Below are positions 41,870 through 52,554 of a stretch of 64,000 bases of DNA, in pieces. The notes beneath the pieces are model-generated. The model ran no database searches. It was not told the origin of the DNA and saw only the letters and a list, made by a program, of their open reading frames with translations. Source of the stretch: Sepioteuthis lessoniana (lineage: Eukaryota; Mollusca; Cephalopoda; Myopsida; Loliginidae); NCBI GenBank assembly GCA_963585895.1, contig OY757939.1:58174069-58238068 (forward strand), read 5' to 3'. A program made the translations under genes and the position numbers. Every line of letters starts with the position of its first letter. Position 1 is the stretch's first letter.

Positions 41870-42470
41870 ATTTCAGAGAAGATAACTTTTTGAAGACCTG
41901 ATTTTAGACGTTGTCGTTTGGCTGATTGACTTTTATGATTTTCCTTTTCTTTTCCTAATAGACAGGAAGTCGATTTGCTATTAGTTACTATTGGAAATAG
42001 GCAGAATTATATTTGTTTATAAGAATAATCCACCGAAATAGATGGACACTTTGTTGTGTGTGTGAAAATAAAGCATGGCCTTAGATTGTCATCAAAGCGT
42101 AAAACTGATAGATTGTTTTTGATTGTTTTTGATCTTCCAAACCCTGGAAAATGTTTTAACTAAACACTGTTAAAAAACTTTTATTTTATTACTTTCAATC
42201 CATAAAAAAATGAACCAAGATAAAATCTGTGTCGAACCCATTTTATCTAATAGCTAATCTTTCAGGCTTGATGGAACATACAAAAAGCTTCTCAGAATAA
42301 TTCTTTTTAATCAATAGACAAGATTCTTTCAACTTAAAGGAGAGAAACAACTTGTAGAATCACTCACGAATGAAGAAAAAATTATGGATTCACCAACGAA
42401 AAAACTGAGTGTTTTGTTACATTTTATCTGGATTCTATGACAACCTCAGTTCTTCGAGACATGAACGGTT
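41870..42470. other. No feature recognised
   Basis: AT-rich single-copy-looking DNA. Confidence 0.35.
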
Positions 42471-42472
42471 TG

Positions 42473-42712
42473 GTTCGGGTTCTTTTATTTAATGGCATAT
42501 CAAGTTTCATGGGTTATTTATTGCCAAATCCGTCTTTGGAAAAAACCAGTAGTCTTACTATTGAACTCAAGCTGATCGAGGATAAGGAGTGTTCATCCCT
42601 TTCCTCAAAGTATTAATCCAAAAGTGAAAGTAACAGTTCGACTGGGGCTCGAACTTGCTTACTACGATGTCTCAGTCCAGTACGTTAGCTACTACGCCAC
42701 GGTGACCCTGAC
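42473..42712 (-). mobile_element. SINE S1, older copy
   Basis: Minus-strand A box GTGGCGTAGTAGCTAACG, B box CAAGTTCGAGCCCC, hairpin tail AATAACCCATGAAACTTGAT decayed, ending GAACCCGAACCAAAC. GACATGAACG/GACATGTATG flank it at 42460 and 42709. Confidence 0.75.
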
Positions 42713-42905
42713 ATGTATGGGGGTTCCCTTTCACTTCATAAAATCATACAGAAACGCATCCTCAATTCCGAACAAACGTGTTATTTCCTAATCCAGTTTA
42801 CTGATTCAGAATCTGTTTTTGGTTGATTTATTCACGAATTTTAACGGCAGGTCAACTCGTTTGGGGTCATTTTATATTCATAGGTAAGGGAATTGCTGTC
42901 AATGT

Positions 42906-43320
42906 CATCATCATTATCATCACCACGGATATCCCTGACCCTCTCTTGCCACTTCTCCCTATCGTTCATTGCCTCTGGTAGGTCTTCAGGACCACATCTC
43001 GTATCCTCACATAGCTGCTGGATGTATGTTCGAGCTGGTCGTCCTGCTTTTGCCCGGCCATATGTGGGGTCCATAGGAAAACATCACTTATGAGCTCATC
43101 CCTGCTTCTCCAGCAGTGACCTGCATGTTTGGTTCGTCTAACTTGGATATTTTTCGTGATGAGGTGGTCGTATAGTTGGTGCCTTGTGGGGTGTTGCCGC
43201 CTGGACTTGTTCAATATTGCTCGCAACATTCTTGTGTAATTGCCGTCTAGCTTCTTCTCCAGCCGTTCAATTAGCGTCCAAGTAGTGCATCCATATAGCA
43301 GTATCGATACGACCACTGCC
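42906..43320 (-). pseudogene. RTE-like LINE C-terminal region (3' part of the twin-primed copy)
   Basis: Minus-strand VVSILLYGCTTWTLIERLEK, NYTRMLRAILNKSRRQHPTR, then GRAKAGRPARTYIQQLCEDT and EAMNDREKWQERVRDIRG in a shifted frame. This is the thumb and C-terminal tail. One frameshift near 43080. Confidence 0.85.
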
Positions 43321-44317
43321 TTAGGACCGTTCACTCAAGAAGAACTTGACTCGGTTCTTAGAAAAATTAAGAATAGGAAAGCTGCAGGGCTGGTCGAGAT
43401 TCCCCCTGAAGTATGGAAGACCAGACAATTCAACGCCATACTGCTCCGACACTGCAACGCAGTCTATAATCAAAATACGCTAGACAGATGGATGAAGGGA
43501 TGCATCCTCCCTTTCCCTAAAAAGGCTGACCTCAAATTAGCCAAAAACTACCGAAGCATAACACTTACATCCATAGCAGCCAAATTTTACAATGCCCTAC
43601 TACGAAATCGCATAGAACCCAAAATCGACAACATCCTTAGGAAAAACCAAAATGGCTTCCGAAGAAATAGATCCACGACCTCACAAATATTAACCATCTG
43701 TAGAATCCTAGAGGGTGTACAGGCAAAAAAACTACAAGCGACATTACTATTTGTCGACTTTACCAAGGTCTTCGATTCCATTCACAGAGGAAAGATGGAA
43801 CAAATCCTACTTGCATACGGCCTACCTAAAGAAACCGTGGCAGCAATAACGATTCTCTATAGAAACGCCAAAGTGCAAGTACGTTCACCGAATGGAGACA
43901 CAGAATACTTCGGCACTGTAGCAGGAGTACTATAAGGAGACACGCTAGCCCAATACCTCTTTATCATCTGAGTAGATTACGTGCTTAGAACATCGATTGA
44001 TAAAATCAGAGAAAACGGCTTCGAGCTGACAAAGAAAAGAAGCAGAAGGCACCCTGTAAAAACAATTACCGACGCCAACTACGCCGATGACATAGCGATA
44101 CTGGCAAATACATCCAATCAAGCCGAAACACTACTGCATAGTTTGGAACGAGCCGCCGCAGGCATTGGCACCCATGTCAATGCACACAAAACGGAATATA
44201 TATCCTATAATCAAACAAGCGACATCACCACACTAGATGGAACCCCTCTTAAACTAGTAGACAAATTCACCTACCTAGGAAGCAGCATCTCATCGACCGA
44301 AAAGGACATCGACACAC
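43321..44317 (+). pseudogene. RTE-like reverse transcriptase, fingers to palm, with two stop codons
   Basis: This is the inverted part of the element above and the most readable RT in the window. It copies element RNA into DNA at the nicked target. Visible blocks are KNYRSITL, NQNGFRRNRSTTSQI, LLFVDFTKVFDSIH (motif A with catalytic Asp), GVL-stop-GDTLAPYLFII (motif B, Gln codon changed to TAA at 43933), a second stop (TGA near 43970), and DANYADDIAILA (motif C, YADD, near 44085). The 231-aa frame at 43240-43935 starts inside the oppositely oriented 3' part, so its first ~27 residues are antisense artefact. Confidence 0.88.
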
Positions 44318-44329
44318 GCTGTCAATGTA

Positions 44330-44580
44330 ATATTCATACTTTTGTGTATTTGTTTCGTAAAAGTTTTTTTAATTAGGTTCTATATAATACTATTAATGTT
44401 CAATAAATTCTATTTTATGTATACATGGGACCCTACCCTAACTATAGGGATTTTATAGTGTGTAGTATTTATAGAAACTACCACCAGCTTTTTCCTATAA
44501 TGCACAGGGCGTTCTAAACGATATCATAACAAACATTTATACACATATATAGTACACAGAATTACAGAACATGATGAAGT
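44330..44580. other. No feature recognised
   Basis: AT-rich flank of the LINE insertion. Confidence 0.35.
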
Positions 44581-45068
44581 GTAACATTGAACCAAAATAC
44601 GTTGTGTCTGAAAGAAAGGAGTTCATAGAAAAGAAACACTCAAAACTTGAATTTTAAGGAAGAAAATAGTCGCTTTTATTCTTGGGGACGACAATGGACT
44701 GTAGTTAAAAAAGAGTTTGTTCGATAGCGTTCTTTCTCCCTCCTCTTGTTGGCGATGATGGGGCCGTCGTTATCGTTGGCTTATTGATACTTTCATATCA
44801 GTCAAATTGCTGACAGGCTGGGTATGACATGGGTCGGGACGTCATGGATCTCTGTTGAACCTGTTTGGAAATCTGTCTTCAACTGCCAAAATCTCGCTAC
44901 TAGGTTTCCTTATATAGCGATTTGATGGATCAATTCGTAGGTTCCCGAAGGCTCAATGATCACCAGTGAAAACAATAGCGTAGCACGTGAAAGTTCACGC
45001 GTGATTATATTAAAATCACGCTTGAACTCTACAGGTCACTCTGCCTGCACGAGCGAGGTTCGTGACAT
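44581..45068 (-). mobile_element. Possible solo LTR (unassigned family)
   Basis: On minus it starts TGTCACGAACCTCGC at 45068, has CTATATAAGGAAACC (TATA-like) near 44920 and AAGAATAAAAGCGAC (polyadenylation-like) near 44680, and could end GTTACA at 44581. Length (~490 bp) and element order suit an LTR. No paralogue or clear target duplication is seen. Confidence 0.35.
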
Positions 45069-45559
45069 TTTTGATCGTCAGGCCCATGTACCCAATGATT
45101 GATGACAGCTGATGTGCTCGCGTGTTCTCCAACCTTGAGACCGCCGCAATTCAATGACGGTGCCCGTCCGTAATATTACAAAAGTGTCCCATTCTATAAA
45201 AAAGTTCAAAAGCTGTTCCGCAGAACAAGCAGTGCTGATAGCAGCAGGTAATAACTTGCATTTTTTTCTGGTGTTGGGGAAAAGTTAACCTTGGATAATT
45301 TGCACACACGTACTACTGTAATATACTAGCTTAGCTGGCAACGGTGAACTAAGCAGATTCAATGCGGTTGCAAGATAACATCAACACATTGGTTTCACAG
45401 GAAAGATAAAAATGTAATTACCTGTGGATATTTTCGTTCGCAGATAAGATCAACAAATTACCGGAAAACAAACGGAAGTATGTAAGTTCCTATAACCAGC
45501 CATAAACAGAAAATACGTGGGACTTGAAAGCCAATACAAGGTCTGTAATTTTGGACTGA

Positions 45560-45655
45560 ATGCAGAGATCCGCTGGTCGCTCCAGCGAAGGAGAGAGATC
45601 CGCTGGTCTCTCAAGCAAAGGGAGAAACCTGCTGGTCACTCAAGCAGATCTGTCA
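45560..45655 (+). repeat. Three ~33-bp tandem repeats
   Basis: GAGATCCGCTGGTCGCTCCA, GAGATCCGCTGGTCTCTCAA and GAAACCTGCTGGTCACTCAA head three units at about 45566, 45597 and 45625. The surrounding 45180-45860 is moderately GC-rich with no recognised gene; the two short plus frames here are different frames of the repeat. Confidence 0.75.
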
Positions 45656-45984
45656 GTTCCCTGTATGTGTTCTCCGGCCGTTGCACTTCTTCAGAAAAAG
45701 GGTCCCTGCCACAGAAGAAAGATATGCGTTAACTCTCTCTCTGACTCTATTCCTACTACACACAATCGTCGCCGTCGAAGAATAGAAATATAAATTATAT
45801 TTTTATTCTTCTACGAGTCCTTCGTTTTTGTCCTGTGGTATATATGCGACACTACTCGAAAAGCTGAGACGAAAGAGAGGGAGGTCCTCTTCGACGGATG
45901 TCTACTGCCAAAAAGAACTTGCTTCTCCAAATATCACATGACCAACGGTCACGTGATTATCAGAAGCTCCACCCATATCTCTTA

Positions 45985-46110
45985 ACTATGTTTAGTTCCC
46001 CAACAATACCATTCGGGTTATTGTGAACCTGAGAGAAATAGCATTGAAAGGGTATTCTATACTCTCGGGATCTCCATCAGATGCATTTTAGTGTCATACT
46101 GTAGAGGATA
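45985..46110 (-). mobile_element. Possible S3 mid fragment
   Basis: AATGCCATT/ATTGAAAGGGTATTCTATAC and CATCAGATGCATTTTAGTGT occur in S3 order; low identity. Confidence 0.35.
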
Positions 46111-46114
46111 CGGA

Positions 46115-47025
46115 TAGCATTTTCTAAGCTCTGCCAACATGACGATTCCTTTATCTCAAGTGTCCCTCAAGTTAGGGGTTAGTACAATGTACAGCATATC
46201 CCAGTGTTACGATCTGCAAAAGTTATTTTCTCCTTTTTGCATCAAACTGGACTTCATGAAGATATTTACGGAATCCAGTGTCTCTTTGCATTGAGAATAG
46301 ACGTGAAAATATAACCGCATCAAAAAATTTAGTTCTGATGGCAAGTTTAGGGATGAACTAAACCCACTTGAAATGACCTTACCGGATATTTGTGAGATTG
46401 CACTGAGTAGAAAACAATTTTGATTTAATAAACAATACAAACGGATAACGTGATGCAGAATGTCATCTAAAATACATTTATTTCTTTTCCATCTCAGTTG
46501 TTTTTCCACTGGATCTTGTTGCTACAAGTTAAAGTGGTTTCACCAGGATATACAGAGAATGGAAAACTATATCCAAAACATTCTGCATTGTGATAAAAAT
46601 AAGTGCGTGTATGTGTGTGTGTGTGTGTCACATGAATAAAAGGCATTCAACGAGTGAGTTAATTTATACTTAAATAATCTGCCTACGTCAAACGTTCCGG
46701 TTTCTTTTTAGATTAAACTATTATCAGGGCCATGTTAATATGTGATGCAGTATCTTCTGAATTATATTCAATTTTGAAATGGAACGAAAAAAAATCTTAA
46801 CATTCTATGACGGTGGGGTTCTGTTTCGAACCTACTTGACGCAATTATTGCTCGAAAGTTGTTCTAAATTCATTCTGTTTACTCTTGATTTTAACAATTT
46901 TTAGAAACTATAAGTAATTTATATGTTTGTTTTTTTTTTCATTTATTTAATTTTGGTTGGTGTTTGTGATCATGGATGAATTTTGATTAGAAATATTCTT
47001 TATAGACATTAAAAGTGAGTATGAA
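46115..47025. other. No feature recognised
   Basis: AT-rich DNA with a short (TG)n at 46610-46628. The 100-aa minus frame 46207-46509 shows no domain. Confidence 0.35.
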
Positions 47026-47029
47026 ACTA

Positions 47030-47903
47030 CGTGGTGCCTTCAATAGTTTCCAGACATTTTGGTTACAGGCATTTAAAATTGTCGACGACTCTTGAAAATT
47101 CAGTATGTTATAGCTATACATCTCTTGAGCCAACTGACAAATTTTCATTATCTCAGCTTCAAATGAATAGCTACATCAGCAATTGGAATACACCCTACTA
47201 AAGCCTGATTGTCACAGCTGGTGAATTTCAAAAATGCAATCTGGACTTTAGAAGAACGATATGCAATAAAATTCTGTTTTAAACTTGGAAAAATGCCACA
47301 GAAACGTATGGAATGCTTCAGACTGTTTTTCGACCATCTTGCATGAATCAAGCATCAGTTTTTGAGTGGCATAAGAGATTCAAGGAAGGCAGGGAGTCTG
47401 TGAGGGATGATGAGAGGTGTGGGAGGAGTAAAAGGTCAATAGACCAGAGTTGATTGGCCTTAGGGTTAGGGTTACAATATTGAGGTTTTAAGGGAGTTCA
47501 GGAAGAGATTCCTAAGGAAGAGGCCAGCACTCTTTCAATCGGGTCAGTGGCATTTCCACCAGGACAATGCACCAGTGCACAACTCCATTCTTTTTACAGA
47601 CTATTTGACCAAGATGGGCATCAAGACAGTTCCTCAGCCTCCCTAGAGTCCAGACCTTGTTCCCTGTGAATTTTGCTTATTCCCTAAGATCAGGGGCTGT
47701 CGTTATGAGACAATTGAGGAGATAAAAGAGGCTGTGACGAATGTCATTGACACGCTCACACAAGAGGACTTCCATGGGGCCTTGTAGAAGTTGTTGGAGC
47801 GGTACAGCAAGTGCATTGCTGCCGGAGGAGAGTTTTATGTGTGTACTATCAATAAAAGTGCCTGTACGAAAAGAAAACCTGGAAACTTATTTAATGATCC
47901 TCG
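47030..47903 (+). pseudogene. Mariner (DD34D) deletion derivative, copy 3
   Basis: 874 bp, flanked by TA at 47028-47029 and 47904-47905. The left terminal repeat GTGGTGCCTTCAATAGTTTC pairs with the reverse of CTTATTTAATGATCCTCG. The N-terminal text (TTTGAGTGGCATAAGAGATT) and catalytic half (GTGGCATTTCCACCAGGACA) match copy 1. The internal junction (TTAGGGTTACAATATTGAGG) is the same as in copies 1 and 2. Frameshifts and extra stops (TCCCTAGAGTCC) make it more decayed. Confidence 0.88.
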
Positions 47904-47909
47904 TAAATA

Positions 47910-48405
47910 TAAATAATCACTGAAATTAAACTAATCTAAATAAAAGATTTGGTAACTTTCTAGCACTAATTGGATTAGATAAGGAGATATGTCGAAAAAG
48001 CTGGGTGCTTTGTCATATTAACATTAGATAGATAGATAGATAGATAGATTTAATACAAGTCTGGGTGTCACTAAATCACTTAGTGGGTTTGTGGTGAACC
48101 AAGTGCAATATAATATAGAGAGTGCTCAATATCTAGGATAGAGCTAATAATAATAATAATATAGGATTTATATATTTAATACCATGTTAACTGCCTGATG
48201 ATTGTTGTTTTGTAAAAACCTCACTAAACCCAGGGGTCGCAGACTAAATTCCATTGTATTAAATATATAAATCTATTATATACTAGTTTCTTTGTTATTG
48301 TTATTATTTTTTTTTACACTCACATATATATATATAGAGAGAGAGAGTATCACATAATAACATATATATATATATATATATATAAGTATTTTTCTACGCT
48401 AAAAC
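47910..48405. repeat. Simple repeats: (GATA)n, (TA)n, (GA)n in AT-rich DNA
   Basis: (GATA)n at 48026-48049, AATAATAATAAT at 48148, (TA)n at 48324-48336 and 48361-48384, (GA)n at 48337-48347. No gene. Confidence 0.8.
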
Positions 48406-48407
48406 CA

Positions 48408-51400
48408 CCCAAATCCCTGTCGACTAGAGCAGTAGAATACACTTACTGCATCACTGCAGAGGGATTAGACATCTCTCGCGCAAATTGTGCCTTGGATATG
48501 ACACTAAACTATCTGATGGTGAGGCTCAAGTAATGCTGGAGCTTTGGGGAGTCCGGAGTATTCCTTCATTGCCATCACTCCCAGGTCCACCGTGGCCCGG
48601 AGTGTTAGCACTTGAAAGGGTCCTATCTTCGGGTGAAATAGAACTGTTTGATATTTAAACTGAGTGTAAACATATGACTAAGACAAAATTGAATTGTTAG
48701 AAATAGAACTGTTTGTTCAATTAACTATGTGTAAACAAATGAGTTATAATTGAATCATCATCATGTCGTACCGCCAGCACGGATATTCCTGACCCTCTCT
48801 CGCCACTACTCCCTATCGTATAATGCTCCAAAGCTACATCCAGTATCCTCACAAAGCTGCTGTATGTAGGCTCGAGCTGGTCACCCTGCTTTTTCTCGGC
48901 CATGTGAGAGGGTCCATAGGTGAAAATCACTTATGAGCTCGTCCCTGCTTCTCCAGTTGTGTCCTGCATGTCTGGTTCGTCTAGTTTTCGTGATAGGAAG
49001 TAGGTGGCAGTACAGCTGCTGCTTTGTGGGGTGTTGCCTCCAAGACTTGTTCAAAATTGCTCGCAGCATTCTTGTGTAGTTGCTACAAAGCTTTTTCTCT
49101 ATCCGTTTAGTCAGCATCCATATAGTGCATCCATATGGCAGTATCGACACGACCGCTGCCTGGAAGAAACTGCGTTTTATTTTATCGGTCAGGTCTGACT
49201 TCCGTTTGACCGATAGCTATTAATAACCTCCCATGCCTTTGTTAGACGCGCGTCGATGTCTTTTTCGATTGATGAGATACTGCTTCCAAGGTAAGTGAAC
49301 TTGTAAACTACTTTCAGAGAGCTACTGCCTAGTGTGGAAATGTCGCCTGTTTGATTAAAGAACATGAATTCCGTTTTGTGTGCATTGACATGGAGGCCAA
49401 TGCCTGCGGCGGCTCGTTCCAAACTATGCAGTAGGGTTTCGGCTTGGGTGGGTGCATTTGCCAGTCGGCGTCGGCAAATGTTTTTGCGGGGTACTTTCTG
49501 CTTTTTTTCTTTGTCAGCTCGAAGCCGTTTTATATGATTTTATCAATCGATGTTCTAAGCATGTAGTCTAGGCAGATGATAAAGAGGTATGGGGCTAGTG
49601 TGTCCCCTTGCAATACTCCTGTTACAATGTCGAAGTATTCTGTGTCTCCATCCGGAGAGCGGACTTTTACTTTTGGTGTTTCTATAGAAAATCATTATGG
49701 CTGCGACGTTCTCTTTTGGTATGCCGTATGCTTGTAGAATTTGTTCCATTTTCCTCTCTGTGAATAAAATCAAAGGCCTTGGTAAAGTCGACAAATAGTA
49801 TTGTCGCCTGTAGGTTTTTTGCCCGTTCGCCTTCAAGGATTCTACGGATAGTCAATATTTGTGAGGTCGTGGATCTATTTCTTCGGAAGCCATTTTGGTT
49901 CTTCGTAAGAATGTTGTTAATTTTGGTTTCTATTCAGTTTTGTAGTAGAGCGTTGTATATTTTGGCTGCTATGGATGTAAATGTTATGCCTCGATAGTTC
50001 TTGGCTAATCTGAGGTCACCTTTTTAGGGAAAGGGAGGATACATCCCTTCATCCATCTGTCTATTGGATTTTGATTATAAACTGCGTTACAGTGTCGGAG
50101 CAGAATGCCGTCGAATTGTCTGGTCTTCCATACTTCTGGAAGAATTTCATCTAGCCCTTCGGCTTTCCTATCTTTAATTTTTCTAAGTGCTGAGTCGAGT
50201 TCTTTTAGAGTGAACGGTCCTAGTTTAATGTCTAATTGCTTACTAATAATTCTGGTGATTGGTTCATGTGTAACTTTCGGTGGGTTTCCTAGTAGATTCT
50301 GGAAATGCTGTTTCCACAGTTTTATTCTTTCTTGCTGGTTTGTAGCTTTCAGTTTAGCTTTGGCTGTGCTCTCTCTTCTGCTCACTTCGTTTATCGTTTG
50401 CCGCGCTATCCTAGATTGCCTATCTTCCACTGAACCTCAAATCTTATCTATCTGATTTTGTATGTATTCTCTCTGTTCTTTTAGATATATGCTTGCTAAT
50501 TAATTTTGTGCCTTTTTAGTTTCTGGGCATTTGTGTTTGTTGGGTTCTTCCTATTGCATTTGGAAGCAGTTTTCACGTCTGCACGTTTTTCTCTAACCGC
50601 TAATGTCTCCCATTGGACTCTAGATTTAGCTCTAAGTTTTGTTGGTATGTATTTCGCTGCTGCCTCTTGGTGTGTGTTGACGAAATTTTCATATTCGTAA
50701 TTCGGGCTACGTATTTCTGTCTTCTCCTGTAGTGCAACGAATTGATTTCTCAATGCTAACACATATTTATCTCTAATATCTCCGTTGTTAAGAAGGGCCC
50801 AGTCATACTGTTTGGTGGTCGCTGTTCGTGTGGTGTTTTTCGTAGGCTCAGTCGAATTTTTGCTGTGACAATTCGGTGGTCGGAGGAAGCACCCTCGAAA
50901 GAGGAGTATGCCTCGCAATTTATTGCGCTATTTTTCCATTTCTTGTTTATAAAGACGTAGTCTATCTGTGCTTTAGTATTGTTTGCGTATGTGTAGGTCC
51001 ATAATTTTCCCTCCCTTTTTTAAAACTTTGTATTGAGACATATTAATCTATTTTCTATCGTGAAATATGTTAGATGTTGTCCATTCCTGTTTGACGAACA
51101 CTGTATTTTTGGTTTCCGTTTTACCCGATTTGTGCATTCATGTCGCCGCCAATGACGAGAACTTTGTGTTTCGGAATGCTACGCTCTAGTGAGGATAGCT
51201 CATCGTAGAAGGCGATGAGTTCAGTTTCTTCACTAACATTGGTAGGGCTGTAGCCGGAGATGATTGTTACTCTGGGGCTGCAATTAAAAGTAGCTACCAT
51301 CATCCTAGGTTGTATTTTCTCAATGCTATTAAGTGATTTCAAGGCTCTTTGTCCTATAAGTATTCCTGTACCTACTACCGTGGCATTGACAGAATTTTTC

Positions 51401-51640
51401 CATGCTGATAGAGTGGCTAGCGTCCTTCCATTCTTAATATCGGGATATTTAATATCCTCGCTTCGTGTGTATCTGTGTTCTTGAATGCATATTATGTCTA
51501 ATTTATAGCAATACTTAGAGTTATTTAACTTTGTTGAATTATGTTTACAACTCATTATTTAATATCTATGTAACAACCGGATTTAGTATTAAATAACCTA
51601 CAATGGTTGGTATGCCATAAAACCAAACTTAACCAAACTA
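48408..51640 (+). mobile_element. S3 element, split by an RTE-like LINE
   Basis: 48408-48751 is the S3 head (GTCGACTAGAGCAGTAGAAT, CACTGCAGAGGGATTAGAC), mid part and first internal units. 51520-51640 is the remainder, with TTAACTTTGTTGAATTATGT and the tail GGATTTAGTATTAAATAACC ... GGTATGCCATAAAACC. The LINE at 48752-51512 lies between, so S3 is older. Confidence 0.75.
48752..51512 (-). pseudogene. RTE-like LINE, longest copy (endonuclease to 3' end), many frameshifts
   Basis: Minus-strand order: endonuclease 51512-50920 (IICIQEHRYTRSEDIKY, KVLVIGGDMNAQIG); linker 50918-50496 (NGDIRDKYVLALRNQF); RT 50430-49190. RT blocks include IKLWKQHFQNLLGN, ALRKIKDRKAEGLDEILPEV, a decayed motif A and B, then AAAGIGLHVNAHKTEFMFFN and KFTYLGSSISSIEKDIDARL. 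The C-terminal part is 49150-48760 (SILPYGCTIWMLTKR, NKSWRQHPTKQQLY). It ends in (CATCAT)n at 48755-48765. 5' truncated inside the endonuclease at about 51512. Plus-strand ORFs here are shadows. At least five frames are needed to read it. Confidence 0.88.
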
Positions 51641-51748
51641 AAACCTCTTACTGGTTCCAATATTTATGAATACCGAATATGGTATCTTTTCTACAAACTG
51701 TTTCTTCATCTATAAAAAAAATCAAACACTTTCCACTTGATTTATATG

Positions 51749-52234
51749 TGTAATATAATTGCGGAGGGATTTCGTTTTATATGTCTTGCCTTTCGGTTTA
51801 GTCAAGATGAAAACCTTTCGGCTCAGTGCATGGGTTAGTTAGGTGCAAATATGAGCGCAGGTGTTCACGCGCGCGCGGGGAGGATGCGTCATTAACAGAT
51901 GTCAAAAAAAAAAAATATCCAGATAGGAATTGTGATCAGGGGGTGTGAATGACGTCATGCACCGGAAGCGTGGGCTGAGGATTTGGGGGATTTGAGATAA
52001 GCAGTTAGCTGAGATTCAGACCTGGGCGAGGCCAGATGACCTTGTGCGCTACGGGCGCCGTGCGTTGGTTGGGTTGAGAGCTGACGATGCAAAAACAGTC
52101 AGCATAGAAAGATTGTGTCTCTCTCTCCTCATATCGAAAAACCTTTAAACTCAAAAAGGTGAATAAAAGTGTCTTACCTGAGCCAATTTCGGGTTTTCGG
52201 ATTCCTATATATGTTTATGAACATTTTATGAACA
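51749..52234 (+). mobile_element. Solo LTR, family L2
   Basis: Starts TGTAATATAATTGCGGAGGG and ends near TTATGAACATTTTATGAACA. Inside: GTTAGGTGCAAATATGAGC, ACAGATGTCAAAA, AATGACGTCATGCACCGGAA (perfect CRE palindrome) and GGTGAATAAAAGTGTC (polyadenylation signal, 52161). Colinear with 62770-63250 on the opposite strand. Confidence 0.75.
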
Positions 52235-52237
52235 TAA

Positions 52238-52345
52238 TGTCTGGACCCCCGCATATGTAGCCCTGAAGACCTGCCAGAGACGATGAACGATTGGGAGAAG
52301 TGGCGAGAGAGGCTCAGGGATATCAGTACTAGCGGCACGACATGA
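52238..52345 (+). mobile_element. RTE-like LINE, 3' scrap
   Basis: GGACCCCCGCATATG joined directly to TAGCCCTGAAGACCTGCCAG (about 60 bp deleted relative to 56810-56890), ending ACGACATGATGATGATGATG. Confidence 0.8.
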
Positions 52346-52417
52346 TGATGATGATGACGTCTATTTCACATATACGTATCATGGGTGTATTACATGTGTA
52401 CGTGCATACGTCTATCT

Positions 52418-52420
52418 ATC

Positions 52421-52453
<33 letters not shown>

Positions 52454-52552
52454 TATATCATCATAATATCTATCTATCTATCTATTGAGAGAGAGAGAGA
52501 GAGAGAGAGAGAAAGAAAGAGAGAGAGAGAGAGAGTGTGTGTGTGTGTGTGT
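52418..52552. repeat. Compound microsatellite (TA)n, (TG)n, (TATC)n, (GA)n, (TG)n
   Basis: Five simple-repeat blocks in 135 bp. Confidence 0.92.
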
Positions 52553-52554
52553 GT

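Larger units (their letters stand above)
42906..44317 (-). mobile_element. RTE-like LINE with 5' inversion (twin priming)
   Basis: 42906-43320 is the 3' part on the minus strand, ending in (CATCAT)n at 42906-42922. 43321-44317 is the RT region on the plus strand. The inverted part runs from LGPFTQEEL to EKDIDTR and the 3' part starts at AVVSILLYGC, about 25 residues further on in the family. This is the geometry left when a second cDNA is primed inside the RNA. GCTGTCAATGT at 42895-42905 and 44318-44328 flanks the whole as an 11-bp target duplication. Confidence 0.92.

Noticed and set aside
45517..45793. Two overlapping Arg/Ser-rich ORFs
   Set aside because: They are different frames of three 33-bp tandem repeats and flank; no domain.
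46207..46509. 100-aa minus ORF in repeat-free DNA
   Set aside because: No recognisable motif, and length is within chance for this composition.
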